Source: Polaromonas sp. (GTDB lineage: Bacteria > Pseudomonadota > Gammaproteobacteria > Burkholderiales > Burkholderiaceae_C). Taken from it: a stretch of DNA of 64,000 nt. Where the stretch lies: the NCBI GenBank assembly GCA_013297865.1, contig JAAFIP010000002.1:1-64000 (forward strand), in the 5' to 3' direction. Every line of letters begins with the position of its first letter. Within the stretch, counting starts at the first letter, position 1. Below, one piece after another: positions 32,190 to 42,364 of the stretch. Both the position numbers and the translations under genes were made by a program. A model generated the notes under the pieces. The model did no database searches, was not told where the DNA came from, and was given only the letters and a program-made list of their open reading frames with translations.

Positions 32190-33527
32190 TCAGGACGCAA
32201 ACATGGCCTCCATCTCGCGGCGAATGTCGTACGCTCGCGATGCCGGCATGTCCACATCTTGCCACGACAGGCTTTGCCCTTTTTTGACAGGGCGCACCAC
32301 CTTGACGTTGTGCGCCAAGCCCAGCGGCAAACCGCCCATGCGCGCTGAGGTGGCCGCAGGCAGCAGTTTGCCCCACACGGTGTAGCCGCCTTCTCCGTCC
32401 AGCAGGTCGCCAGGCTGGAGATCTTTTTTGGCGGTAGCCACCACATCGGCATTCCAGCCCGTGGCCACACCGGTCGGCTCGCCGCGCAAGGCGACCGAGG
32501 CCACCGACACGCCGACCTCCAGCCCGATCAGATGCCAGCGTTTGTAGAGCGTGAAGTACCGTCCGGTGGGATCGGTGTGGGCGTTGTATTCCTCAAAACA
32601 GTTTTTGATGTAGTCCGTCTCGGCCTCCACCGTCACCCACACGCCCATGCGGATGTCATACGGTATCTGGCGGCCATTGGCTTCGAGCGACGAGATGACT
32701 TCGACCATGCCTTTTTTCTCCAGCACGCCGCCCTCGCTGAGGGGGCGCGTGACAAACGGAATATCCTCCACGCTGGCAGGAGGATACAGCAGGCCGTTGC
32801 TGGGCACAGCCAGGCCGGTGGCATTGCTCACTGCGGTGCTTTCGATCGAGGGCTTGGAGCCGTCCAGAAAACTGTTGAACATCTTGGGGTTCAGTCCGCC
32901 GCGCACGGCCTGCTCGGGCGTGAGGCCGTAGTAGCCCCAGACAGTGTCGGGCGTGCTGTCGGCAAAGTGCGGCAGCCATTTGTGGCCCCGGCCCGCCGCC
33001 ACCACCGGAAAACCGCAGGTGCGCGCCCAGTCCACCAGGTCGCAGATCAAGGCGGGTTGGTCACCAAAAGCCATCGAATAGACCACGCCTTTTTGTGCCG
33101 CCTTGCGCGCCAGCAGCGGCCCGCAAAACGCATCAGCCTCCACCGTCACGTTCACCACATGCTTGCCATGCTCAATGGCTTTGAGAATATGGTCTACCGC
33201 ATGCACCGGCGAGCCAGTGCACTCCACCACCACGTCAATCTCGGGCAAGGTGACCACGGCTTCCCAGTTGTCAGTCACCCAGGTGGTGCCCATCTTCAAG
33301 GCTTCCTGCGCACTCTTGGCCTGGGCTTGTTCTGGTTTCCAGCCCACTCTGGCAAGGTTGGTACGCGCAGCATCGGGGCTCAAATCGGCAATAGCCACCA
33401 GATGCACACCGGGCGTGCGCGGAATCTGCGCCAGATACATGCTGCCAAACTTGCCTGCGCCGATCAGGGCGATACGGATGGGTTGGTTGTCAGCCTGGCG
33501 CTGCTGGAGTTTGGTGTAGAGGTTCAT
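32190..33527 (-). CDS. Gfo/Idh/MocA-like oxidoreductase with C-terminal SAF domain
   Basis: A 445-residue protein: an N-terminal NAD(P)-binding domain (IRIALIGAGKFGSMYLAQI, about residues 17-36; VVVECTGSPVHAVDHIL) resembling homoserine-dehydrogenase-like enzymes, and a C-terminal SAF domain (KKDLQPGDLLDGEGGYTVWGKLLPA). SAF-fused oxidoreductases act on sugar acids or related carboxylates. It is part of the GntR–PhyH–dehydrogenase–deacylase operon; the substrate is unknown. Confidence 0.8.
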   Translation of the reverse strand: MNLYTKLQQRQADNQPIRIALIGAGKFGSMYLAQIPRTPGVHLVAIADLSPDAARTNLARVGWKPEQAQAKSAQEALKMGTTWVTDNWEAVVTLPEIDVVVECTGSPVHAVDHILKAIEHGKHVVNVTVEADAFCGPLLARKAAQKGVVYSMAFGDQPALICDLVDWARTCGFPVVAAGRGHKWLPHFADSTPDTVWGYYGLTPEQAVRGGLNPKMFNSFLDGSKPSIESTAVSNATGLAVPSNGLLYPPASVEDIPFVTRPLSEGGVLEKKGMVEVISSLEANGRQIPYDIRMGVWVTVEAETDYIKNCFEEYNAHTDPTGRYFTLYKRWHLIGLEVGVSVASVALRGEPTGVATGWNADVVATAKKDLQPGDLLDGEGGYTVWGKLLPAATSARMGGLPLGLAHNVKVVRPVKKGQSLSWQDVDMPASRAYDIRREMEAMFAS

Positions 33528-33546
33528 GGGGATATTAAGAAAAATT

Positions 33547-33719
33547 TCCGGACGCGAAGGGCGCGAAAGTTACGCGAAGGACGCAAAAAAGAAATAAAAA
33601 ATTTAAATTGAAAGTTGATTCCAACAATTGATTCAGCAGGTCAACTGAGTGAGGTTGCTGTACGGTTTTTTTCGCGTCTTTCGCGTCTTTCGCGTAGTTT
33701 TCGCGTCCTTCGCGTCCGG
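33547..33719. repeat. Inverted array of ACGCGAARG micro-repeats
   Basis: The left part (33547-33590) repeats GACGCGAAGG-like units. The right part (33666-33719) carries the complementary TTTCGCGTC units in inverse order. The arms pair over about 45-54 bases around a loop of about 75 bases. The element fills the 205-bp space between the PhyH and SAF oxidoreductase genes; I see no gene in it. Confidence 0.8.
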
Positions 33720-33732
33720 CTGTTAAAAAGCT

Positions 33733-34605
33733 TTAAGCAGCAACCAAAAGTTCTTCCAGCGACGTCTCCAGCGCACTCGCGGGCACGCCGTCTTTCCAGG
33801 GCAGGTCTACCGGGTAGTCCTTGAGCAGGCAGTCGTCGGGTAGGCAGTCGATCGGGGTGAAGTCGCGGTGGGCGATGTATTCTGGGCGTTTGTGGCGGCG
33901 GATGTGGTTGCTTACTGCGCACAGGCTCAAATACACGGCGACGCGGTTGAAGGGCGACAGGTTGGCTGACGAGGCGTGCACCAGGCAGCTATGGAACAGA
34001 ATCATCGAGCCTGCCGGGCCCTTGGGGCTGACGATGCCGCCTTGTTTGCCACCGGCGCGCTCCACCAGTTGTGCAATCAGCTTGTTGTCCACCGTCCATA
34101 GCGGATAGCTGGTGGTGGTGAGGTCATGCTTGGCATCAATCACACCCTTTTTGTGGCTGCCGGGAATGAACATCAGCGGGCCGTTGTATTCGTTGACATC
34201 GTCCAGGAAGATGGCCACATTCATGGCGCGCTCGGTGGGCATCATGTCGTCGTTGAGCCAGGTGCCGTAGTCCTGGTGCCACTGCCAGACATCGCCTTCA
34301 AAGGCCATCTTGCCGTTGATCTTGAACTGGTGCATATAGAGTTTTTCGCCAAACAGATCCTGCACCGGCTCGATCATGCGCGGATGGCGGGCCAGCTTGG
34401 CGAATGGCTTGCTGTACATATGCGCGGCAAAATTGGTGCGCACGGCGTCCTTGCCTTTTTCGCGCACGTTGTAGGCCTCGCGGCGTGCATACAGCTCGGG
34501 CACGGCGGCAGTTAGAGACTGGGTTTCTTCGCTGCTGAAATGGCCGGGGAAAAACAGATAACCTTCGCGGTCAAATTGGGCAAGCTGCTCGGGGGTTAAA
34601 CGCAT
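33733..34605 (-). CDS. Phytanoyl-CoA dioxygenase (PhyH) family Fe(II)/2-oxoglutarate hydroxylase
   Basis: A 290-residue oxygenase. The HxD iron ligands are in WQWHQDYGTWLNDDMMP (near residue 107), the third ligand His is in MILFHSCLVHASSANLSP, and the Arg that binds 2-oxoglutarate follows in NRVAVYLSL. The WHQDY–DDMMP arrangement resembles ectoine hydroxylase (EctD), but no ectoine genes are nearby. It hydroxylates a small substrate to be further oxidised by the operon's dehydrogenases (inference). First enzyme gene after the GntR regulator gene. Confidence 0.87.
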   Translation of the reverse strand: MRLTPEQLAQFDREGYLFFPGHFSSEETQSLTAAVPELYARREAYNVREKGKDAVRTNFAAHMYSKPFAKLARHPRMIEPVQDLFGEKLYMHQFKINGKMAFEGDVWQWHQDYGTWLNDDMMPTERAMNVAIFLDDVNEYNGPLMFIPGSHKKGVIDAKHDLTTTSYPLWTVDNKLIAQLVERAGGKQGGIVSPKGPAGSMILFHSCLVHASSANLSPFNRVAVYLSLCAVSNHIRRHKRPEYIAHRDFTPIDCLPDDCLLKDYPVDLPWKDGVPASALETSLEELLVAA

Positions 34606-34641
34606 GGGAGTCTCCTCGTGAATAGGGTTAGGATGGGCTGC

Positions 34642-35313
34642 TCAGGTGCTGGCGCTTTGCAGCACGCTGCTTAGGTGGCTGTGCATATGGGTGCGCGCCT
34701 GCTCGCCGTGGCCGCGCATCAGGCTTTCGGCGGTGTGCGTGTCTTTGGCGGCGATGGCATGCGCAATCGCTTCGTGTTCGTCCCAGACGGCTTCGCGCAA
34801 CTGCACGGACTGCAGCACCGCACCCATGGCGCGGCGGATGTGGCGCCAGTGCAGCTGGGCGCTTTGCTCGATCAGGGGGTTGTTGGCAGCGCTGTAGATG
34901 GCGTTGTGAAAAGCCATATCAGCCTCGATCATGGCGCTGATGTTTTTGCCGCGCGCGGCTTTGCGCCCGCGTGCCAGCAGATCGGCATCAAAGCGGTAGC
35001 TGCCCGCACAGGCCAGGCGCGCGGCCAGCGCGTCCAGAGCGCTGCGCACTTGGTACACATTGGTCAGCCAGGCAGGGTCCAGCGGGGCCACCAGCACGCC
35101 CCTGCCGGGCGCGTCCATCACAAAACCATCCTGTTTGAGCAGGCGCAGGGCCTGCAGCACAGGCTGGCGGCTCACGGCCAGCTGCTCGGCAATATCTTCC
35201 TGGGTGATGCGTGCGCCCGGTGCAAGCTGGCCCTCGCTGATGGCGTCCAGCAGCTTGCGGTAGACCTGGTCTACCAAGTCTGGCGTGGTCTCGATTTTGT
35301 GCAATATCGACAT
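34642..35313 (-). CDS. GntR-family regulator (FCD subfamily)
   Basis: A 223-residue regulator: an N-terminal winged helix (LVDQVYRKLLDAISEGQLAPGARITQEDIAEQLAVSRQPVLQALRLL) and an all-helical FCD effector domain with metal-binding His residues (MAFHNAIYSAA, HRHI-like HWRHIRRAMG, DEHEAIAHAI). FCD regulators answer to carboxylate metabolites. I use the ATG at 35313; the upstream in-frame start at 35355 would run through the dyad. It heads the operon of PhyH, SAF oxidoreductase, dehydrogenase and deacylase genes. Confidence 0.9.
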   Translation of the reverse strand: MSILHKIETTPDLVDQVYRKLLDAISEGQLAPGARITQEDIAEQLAVSRQPVLQALRLLKQDGFVMDAPGRGVLVAPLDPAWLTNVYQVRSALDALAARLACAGSYRFDADLLARGRKAARGKNISAMIEADMAFHNAIYSAANNPLIEQSAQLHWRHIRRAMGAVLQSVQLREAVWDEHEAIAHAIAAKDTHTAESLMRGHGEQARTHMHSHLSSVLQSAST

Positions 35314-35327
35314 GACCAGTACTGTAC

Positions 35328-35339
35328 TCTGTATACAGA
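35328..35339. promoter_or_regulatory. GntR operator-like palindrome TCTGTATACAGA
   Basis: A perfect 12-bp palindrome 15 bp upstream of the GntR start. Its centre, TGTATACA, fits sites of FCD-type GntR regulators (TNGTNNNACNA-like). It suggests autoregulation of the operon. Confidence 0.55.
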
Positions 35340-35452
35340 ATACTAAATATGCCAATGCCCGCGAAAGAATAAGCGTTTACCCTAGGTTGGGGCCGGCGGC
35401 AGGGTGAGGGCTGCTCTCACACGTCAGGCCAAGGCGCGTTACAGTGGCAGGC

Positions 35453-36328
35453 ATGAACACCCCATTCGCCTTCAACCCCAGCGCCGACTATCTGGACCAG
35501 CAGTACAACAACCGCCTGCGTGTGCCTGATTTCATCACCGAGCATGTGCAGCATTGGCAAAGCGGCTCAGCCCAGGTGCGCGCGCAGCAGGCCTGTCTGC
35601 TGGACGTAGCCTATGGCCCGAGTGCCGCTGAAAAGCTGGATATTTTTCCGGCTGGTGGCAGCAAGCAGAGCGTGCTGGTGTTTATCCATGGTGGCTATTG
35701 GCGCAGTCTGGACAAAGCCGACCACAGCTTTGTGGCGCCCGCGTTTACCCAAGAGGGCGTGTGCGTGGTGGTGCCCAACTATGCGCTGTGCAGCGCACAG
35801 GGCAGCACCACCATGGAGGACATTGTGCTGCAGATGGTGCGTGCGCTGGCCTGGGTGTACCGCAATATCGACCAATACGGCGGCGACCCTGCGCGCATCA
35901 CAGTGGCGGGCCATTCTGCAGGCGGCCATCTGGCGGCCATGCTGGCCGCGTGCGAGTGGGAACGCTGGGATGCCGGTCTGCCCAGGCAGGTGGTGCGCAG
36001 CGCCATCAGCATCTCAGGTCTGCATGATCTGGCACCCATCATGCACAGTCCCTACCTGCAAAGCGACCTCCAACTCACGCCCGAGCAGGTGCAGCGCTGC
36101 AGCCCGGCGTATTTCGCAGCAGCCCGTGCACCGCTGTACGCCGTATGTGGAGCCGATGAGAGCGATGAGTTTTTGCGGCAAAACCGCCTGATTGAATCTG
36201 CCTGGGGCCCAAGCCGCGTACCGTTGCGTGAAGCCTTGGCAGGGCATAACCATTTCAGCATGCTGGAAACTTTGACCAAGGCCACAGGTCGCACGCACAT
36301 GCTGGCCCAGAAATTACTGCAAGGCTGA
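35453..36328 (+). CDS. Alpha/beta hydrolase (esterase/kynurenine formamidase-like)
   Basis: A 291-residue soluble hydrolase. The oxyanion-hole motif HGGYWRSLDK (near residue 83) and nucleophile elbow AGHSAGGHLAAML (Ser near 155) place it in the hormone-sensitive lipase/carboxylesterase group. ADESDEF and GHNHFSML near the end carry the likely Asp and His of the triad. HGGYW is common in kynurenine formamidase-like enzymes, but no tryptophan catabolic genes are adjacent. It starts at the ATG at 35453; a GTG further up adds three residues. Confidence 0.85.
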   Translation: MNTPFAFNPSADYLDQQYNNRLRVPDFITEHVQHWQSGSAQVRAQQACLLDVAYGPSAAEKLDIFPAGGSKQSVLVFIHGGYWRSLDKADHSFVAPAFTQEGVCVVVPNYALCSAQGSTTMEDIVLQMVRALAWVYRNIDQYGGDPARITVAGHSAGGHLAAMLAACEWERWDAGLPRQVVRSAISISGLHDLAPIMHSPYLQSDLQLTPEQVQRCSPAYFAAARAPLYAVCGADESDEFLRQNRLIESAWGPSRVPLREALAGHNHFSMLETLTKATGRTHMLAQKLLQG

Positions 36329-36427
36329 CCGCCTATTCGGCACTCGCCGAGCACCCGCTGGCCTCCTGCGGCAGCTGTAAGAAACTACCCTGGCAGGTGA
36401 CAAATCGCAAACACCACAGGGCCAGGC

Positions 36428-37072
36428 ATGACACAGATGACCAACAAAGCAAACTACAACGCCATTTCCATCGAAAAATACCGCGCCAAAGCGGCAGACT
36501 ACGACGCGTCTGCCCAATTCACCATGCCACTGCGCAGGCGCACCATTGCGCTCTTGCAACTCAAGCCGGGCGATGTGGTGATGGACGTGGGCGCAGGCAC
36601 GGGGCTGAGCTACGCTTTGCTGCGCGATGCGGTGGGCCCCACAGGCCGTGTGCTGGCGTTTGAGCAGAGCCCCGACATGTTCAAACTGGCGCAGCAGCGC
36701 GTGCAGCGCGAGGGCTGGAGCAATGTCTGGCACCAGGAGTCGAGCGCCGAGAAAGCTGCCTTGCCCGAACAAGTTGATGCAATTTTGTTTAACTACACCC
36801 ACGATATTTCGCGCACTCCTGATGCCATAGCGAATATCATGCGTTTTGCCAAGTCTGGCGCGCGTATTGCGATGGCGGGCGTCAAGTTTTTTCCATGGTG
36901 GACTGGGCCATTGAACTTGCTGGCCTGGGCCAAAAACAGACCCTACAACGCCAAGGCGGCGGATTTATGGGCACCATGGGATATCGTGCAAAGCCATTGT
37001 GAGCGCTTTGCATGGGAAAGCACCCAATGGGGCATGGGCTATATCGCCCAGGGACGCCTGAAGACAGCATAA
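36428..37072 (+). CDS. Class I SAM-dependent methyltransferase
   Basis: A 214-residue methyltransferase with motif I VVMDVGAGTGLSYALL (near residue 50), the acidic loop VLAFEQSPDM and a post-I segment AILFNYTHDI. It resembles UbiE/COQ5-type small-molecule methyltransferases. It is too short and different from EgtD, which would be the expected partner of the EgtB gene 12 bp downstream. The two are likely co-transcribed. The substrate is unknown. Confidence 0.85.
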   Translation: MTQMTNKANYNAISIEKYRAKAADYDASAQFTMPLRRRTIALLQLKPGDVVMDVGAGTGLSYALLRDAVGPTGRVLAFEQSPDMFKLAQQRVQREGWSNVWHQESSAEKAALPEQVDAILFNYTHDISRTPDAIANIMRFAKSGARIAMAGVKFFPWWTGPLNLLAWAKNRPYNAKAADLWAPWDIVQSHCERFAWESTQWGMGYIAQGRLKTA

Positions 37073-37084
37073 GGAAGACACTGC

Positions 37085-38425
37085 ATGCGAGCCACACCGC
37101 ACTCCCAGCCCAAGGCGCAAGCCAGCACCCTGCAGCAGCGCTACGCCAGTGTGCGCGCCCAGACAGAGCGGCTGGCCGCACCGCTGAGCGCTGAAGACTG
37201 CCAGGCCCAGTCCATGCCCGATGCCAGCCCGGTGAAATGGCATCTGGCCCATGTCACCTGGTTTTTTGAAACCTTCATTCTGGAGAAGTTTGAAGCCCAC
37301 TTTGTGCCGTTCAACGCTGCCTTTCGCGTGCTGTTCAACAGCTACTACAACACCGTAGGCGACAAGCACCCCCGCCCCCAGCGCGGTCTGCTCACGCGCC
37401 CCAGCTTGGACGAGGTGTTGGCCTGGCGTGCCCAGGTGGATACGCGCATGCAGGCGCTGCTGGCTGCTCAAGACAACGCCCAGGTATGCAGCCTGGTGGA
37501 GCTGGGCTTGCAGCACGAGCAGCAGCACCAAGAGCTGCTGCTGACCGATGTCAAGCACCTGCTGTCGTGCAATGCATTGCAACCCGTCTACCAAAAAGCC
37601 TGGCCCCTGGCCACCGTAGCGCCCGTGGCTGCACGCTGGATCGCTTTTGAGGGCGGCGTGGCCAGCACGGGCCACGAAGGTGCAGGCTTTGCGTTTGACA
37701 ACGAAACGCCCCGCCACGCCAGCTACCTGGCGCCCTACGCGCTCATGAACCGTCTGGTCACGCACGGCGAATGGCTGGAGTTCATGCACAGTGGCGGCTA
37801 CAGCGAGCCGCGTTGGTGGCTCTCAGCGGGCTGGGACTGGGTGTGTGCGCACCATGTGACTGCGCCGATGTACTGGAGCCAACCGCAGGGAGCACAGGGC
37901 AGCCACGAGGGCTGGCACAGTTTCACATTGCATGGTCAGGTGCCGATAGACCCGCACACGCCGATCACCCACATCAGCTATTTTGAAGCCGATGCCTTCG
38001 CCCGCTGGAAGTCAGCCACCGACAGCGCCTGCCAGGGCGCGCGCCTGCCCACCGAAGCGGAGTGGGAGGCTGCGGTAGCGCCAGAGTTTGCACAGCAGCT
38101 GGCTGCAGGCAACTTTGTGGAATCACGCGCCCTGCACCCCATGCCCCTGGCCAAGCAGACCAACGGCCTCATGCAGACCCTGGGCGATGTGTGGGAGTGG
38201 ACCAGCAGCAGCTACCAGGCGTATCCCGGCTACCAGCCCTGGGAGGGCGCGGTGGGCGAGTACAACGGCAAGTTCATGGTCAACCAATATGTGCTGCGCG
38301 GCGGCTCGTGCGCCACGCCACGCGAGCACATGCGCGCAAGCTACCGCAATTTTTTCCCCACTGACGCGCGCTGGCAGTTTACCGGGCTGCGTCTGGCAAA
38401 AAGCATGGCGAAAGATTTGATGTAA
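37085..38425 (+). CDS. egtB: Ergothioneine biosynthesis protein EgtB (hercynine oxygenase)
   Basis: A 446-residue two-domain enzyme. The N-terminal DinB-like domain carries the iron-binding histidines: KWHLAHVTWFFE (about residue 52) and LGLQHEQQHQELLL (about 140). The C-terminal formylglycine-generating-enzyme-like domain has NRLVTHGEWLEFM, ARLPTEAEWEAA, GDVWEWTSSSY and YRNFFPTDARWQFTGLRLA. EgtB uses Fe(II) and oxygen to join hercynine to a thiol (Cys or gamma-Glu-Cys). The EgtD that makes hercynine is not in the window, so it must lie elsewhere or be replaced. Confidence 0.9.
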   Translation: MRATPHSQPKAQASTLQQRYASVRAQTERLAAPLSAEDCQAQSMPDASPVKWHLAHVTWFFETFILEKFEAHFVPFNAAFRVLFNSYYNTVGDKHPRPQRGLLTRPSLDEVLAWRAQVDTRMQALLAAQDNAQVCSLVELGLQHEQQHQELLLTDVKHLLSCNALQPVYQKAWPLATVAPVAARWIAFEGGVASTGHEGAGFAFDNETPRHASYLAPYALMNRLVTHGEWLEFMHSGGYSEPRWWLSAGWDWVCAHHVTAPMYWSQPQGAQGSHEGWHSFTLHGQVPIDPHTPITHISYFEADAFARWKSATDSACQGARLPTEAEWEAAVAPEFAQQLAAGNFVESRALHPMPLAKQTNGLMQTLGDVWEWTSSSYQAYPGYQPWEGAVGEYNGKFMVNQYVLRGGSCATPREHMRASYRNFFPTDARWQFTGLRLAKSMAKDLM

Positions 38426-38429
38426 AGGT

Positions 38430-39773
38430 TCAAGGCTTTGCAGCGCGGGCAATCTGCGCAAAACCTGTGCTGATGGCAGGGTCTGCGATCACCCGGCCCC
38501 AAAACTCTTGCGCCAGCGACAGGGCCTGCGGCCACACCCCCAGCAAATCTGCCTGCGGCACAACTTTGGGTATTTGCAAAGGACGAATGCCCTGCGCAGT
38601 GGGCGCGAAACGCATGGGCAGCATGTCGTAGCAGGGCGCTAACGAAAATTGCGTGCTGGCGGGGCCATCGTGCAGCAAGCTCAGATTGCCAAAATGCATG
38701 TCGCTGTTGTGAATGAGCAGCCCAAAAGCATAGAGCACGCTGATGCGCTGCACGTCTGTCTCGCTGAGCATACGCAAGCGCTGCAGCTGTTGTGCCGTTT
38801 GCACCCAGTTGTTGCGCTGTCCTACAAACACATCGTCTATGGCACCCAGGCTCACCACGCCGCGCCTGCCACGTGCGCCGATGCGGTCAAAGCGCTGAAC
38901 CTCCAGATACACTCTGTCGGCCTCCAGCAATTGCGACTGTGCAGCCTCTGCGCCCTTAGCCTGGCGGTTGTCGTGCAGCACGTGCAAGGCATGGTGTTCG
39001 CAGCGAAGTAGATCGCGCCAGCGCACTGCAACAGCGTCAGTACCTGCGGGGCTGAACTTCACAATGGTGTGCTGCACGCCTTGTGGGGTCTGCGTATAGG
39101 CCGTGAATTTGGACTGCTCACCACCCGCAGAGGACGGGCTGTGCTGCTGACCTGCCTTGGTATCTGCATACTGGCTATAGACGCTGGCCTTGCGGCGCGT
39201 TGACACAGGCTCGGGCAGGTTTTGCTGCAGATACTGGTCAAGCGCCGCACGTCCCAATACCAGGTTGCCAGGCTCGTCCGATCCTGCCGCGCTCAGCGCT
39301 TGCAGCACATGGTTGTCGTTCCAGTCTGCGATGCTGGGTGGTAATCCCAGCAGCGGTATGCGCGCTGGAAACTGCCTGCCGATATAGCCTTGGGGCCGCA
39401 TATCTGCGACAAACCAGGGCAGACCATCGAACACCTGCACTTTGCGCTGGCCCACCCATGCCGTGCGCGAGCCATTGAGCAATCCAATGGTGTGCAGGTA
39501 GCCGCAGCTGTGCGGCGCGCCATCTGCATCAATGCGGGTGACTGGCAAAGCTTGTTCTACTTGCACAGGCCGCGCCCGCGCATATCGGGTTTGCTGCGCT
39601 TTGCCTAAGCTGAGCACCTGCGTGCCTGCGTCCCGCACCAAACGGGACAGAGTGGGTTGACTGCAAGACAGGCGCTGCATGATCTGTGCAGCGCTCAAGG
39701 CTTCGTCTCCCAAGGCCGAGACCAGGCTATCTGGCGCGTAGATATTGCGTCGCAAGGCCATAGAATCAAGCAT
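38430..39773 (-). CDS. HipA-family kinase, YjjJ type (fused N-terminal helix-turn-helix)
   Basis: A 447-residue protein. The N-terminus holds a winged-helix segment (AAQIMQRLSCSQPTLSRLVRDAGTQV). The C-terminal HipA kinase fold shows FGLLIHNSDMHFGNLSLL, with the catalytic Asp and metal-binding Asn (about residue 364), and APCYDMLPM in place of the usual DFD-type loop. It resembles E. coli YjjJ, a HipA-like toxin without an adjacent HipB. No antitoxin gene is adjacent here either, so the fused HTH may bind its own promoter (inference). Start ATG 39773 or 39761. Confidence 0.82.
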   Translation of the reverse strand: MLDSMALRRNIYAPDSLVSALGDEALSAAQIMQRLSCSQPTLSRLVRDAGTQVLSLGKAQQTRYARARPVQVEQALPVTRIDADGAPHSCGYLHTIGLLNGSRTAWVGQRKVQVFDGLPWFVADMRPQGYIGRQFPARIPLLGLPPSIADWNDNHVLQALSAAGSDEPGNLVLGRAALDQYLQQNLPEPVSTRRKASVYSQYADTKAGQQHSPSSAGGEQSKFTAYTQTPQGVQHTIVKFSPAGTDAVAVRWRDLLRCEHHALHVLHDNRQAKGAEAAQSQLLEADRVYLEVQRFDRIGARGRRGVVSLGAIDDVFVGQRNNWVQTAQQLQRLRMLSETDVQRISVLYAFGLLIHNSDMHFGNLSLLHDGPASTQFSLAPCYDMLPMRFAPTAQGIRPLQIPKVVPQADLLGVWPQALSLAQEFWGRVIADPAISTGFAQIARAAKP

Positions 39774-39774
39774 T

Positions 39775-39870
39775 TAGTGAATAGATTTTTGAATACTCTA
39801 TTCTATGGGTAAATTACGATTAATTCAAGGTTTTAAGCCTATTTAATGAATAGATTTAAGAATTTATTAT
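39775..39870. promoter_or_regulatory. AT-rich direct and inverted repeats before the HipA-like gene
   Basis: TTTAGTGAATAGATTTTTGAAT (starting near 39774) recurs as TTTAATGAATAGATTTAAGAAT near 39842. The first copy also forms an inverted repeat GAATAGA...TCTATTC (about 39780-39804). These A/T-rich sites lie between the HipA-like gene and guaC and look like operators for an autoregulated gene (inference). Confidence 0.5.
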
Positions 39871-39880
39871 TTAGTGGGTA

Positions 39881-40858
39881 TCACATCAGCAGGTGCTCAC
39901 CTGCATTGTCTCCACCCAGGATCACGTAGTTCACCTTGCGCACATCCATCAGCTTTTTGCCACCGGCGTAGCTGATCGAGCTCTGGATATCCTGCTCCAT
40001 CTCCACCAGCGTGTTGGCCAGCTTGCCTTTGATGGGCTCCAGGATGCGTTTGCCTTCGACGTGCTTGTATTCGCCCTTGTTGAAGTCTGAAGCAGAGCCG
40101 TAATATTCCTTGAACAGCTTGCCGTCGACTTCGACGGTTTTGCCGGGGGATTCTTCGTGGCCGGCCAGCATGGAGCCGATCATCACCATGGTGGCGCCAA
40201 AGCGGATCGACTTGGCAATGTCGCCATGCTCGCGGATGCCGCCGTCGGCGATGATGGGCTTGGTGGCCACACGGGCGCACCACTTGAGCGCAGACAGCTG
40301 CCAGCCACCGGTGCCAAAACCGGTCTTCATTTTGGTGATGCAGACCTTGCCAGGGCCAATGCCTACTTTGGTCGCGTCCGCGCCCCAGTTTTCCAGATCG
40401 ATGATGGCCTCGGGTGTGCCCACATTGCCTGCAATCACAAAGGCCTTGGGCAGTTTCTGCTTGAGGCAGATGATCATGTTTTTCACGCTGTCGGCGTGGC
40501 CGTGGGCGATGTCGATGGTGACGTAGTCAGGGCACAGGCCCTGGGCTACCAGCTTGTCTACCGTGTCATAGTCAGCCTGCTTCACGCCCAGCGAAATGCT
40601 GCTGTACAGGCCCTTGGCGTTCATGTCCTTGACGAACTGCACATTGTCCAGATCGAAACGGTGCATCACATAGAAATAGCCGTTTTGCGCCAGCCACACG
40701 CAGGTGGACTCGGCCACCACGGTTTTCATATTGGCAGGCACCACGGGGATGCGGAAGGTGCGGCCACCCAGCTCCACACCCGCATCGCACTCGCTGCGCG
40801 ACTCTACGCGGCACTTGCGCGGCAGCAAAAGAACATTGTCGTAATCAAAAATTTCCAT
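39881..40858 (-). CDS. guaC: GMP reductase
   Basis: NADPH-dependent deamination of GMP to IMP. The 325-residue TIM barrel has the IMPDH/GMPR active-site loop [18 protein letters not shown] with the catalytic Cys, [17 protein letters not shown], and [38 protein letters not shown]. There is no CBS pair, which separates it from IMP dehydrogenase. It links purine salvage to the inosine pool in the cytoplasm. It is downstream of argG on the same strand but behind a terminator. Confidence 0.94.
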   Translation of the reverse strand: MEIFDYDNVLLLPRKCRVESRSECDAGVELGGRTFRIPVVPANMKTVVAESTCVWLAQNGYFYVMHRFDLDNVQFVKDMNAKGLYSSISLGVKQADYDTVDKLVAQGLCPDYVTIDIAHGHADSVKNMIICLKQKLPKAFVIAGNVGTPEAIIDLENWGADATKVGIGPGKVCITKMKTGFGTGGWQLSALKWCARVATKPIIADGGIREHGDIAKSIRFGATMVMIGSMLAGHEESPGKTVEVDGKLFKEYYGSASDFNKGEYKHVEGKRILEPIKGKLANTLVEMEQDIQSSISYAGGKKLMDVRKVNYVILGGDNAGEHLLM

Positions 40859-40944
40859 GGCACTAAAGCTTTCTTCAAAAGATCCGTTTCAGAATGATTT
40901 GAGCGCTTGGAATGTGCCGGTTTTCCTGGCCCAGAAAATGGGCC

Positions 40945-40976
40945 AAAAAAAACCGGGCGCAATTGCTTGGGCCCGG
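40945..40976 (-). terminator. Rho-independent terminator of argG
   Basis: On the minus strand CCGGGC (complement of 40971-40976) pairs with GCCCGG (complement of 40953-40958) around a ~12-base loop, followed by eight T's (complement of 40945-40952). It lies about 24 bp after the argG stop and before guaC. Confidence 0.8.
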
Positions 40977-40999
40977 TGATTGATTCTATCAGGGTTCTG

Positions 41000-42364
<1,365 letters not shown>

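Noticed and set aside
33547-33719. A CRISPR-like array
   Set aside because: The units are about 10 bp with no spacers and they change orientation across a loop; no cas genes are present in the window.
40929-40952. GGCCCA-GAAAA-TGGGCC hairpin followed by A's
   Set aside because: Read on either strand it has no T-run after the stem, so it is not an intrinsic terminator. The neighbouring hairpin at 40953-40976 with the same T-run on the minus strand is the terminator.
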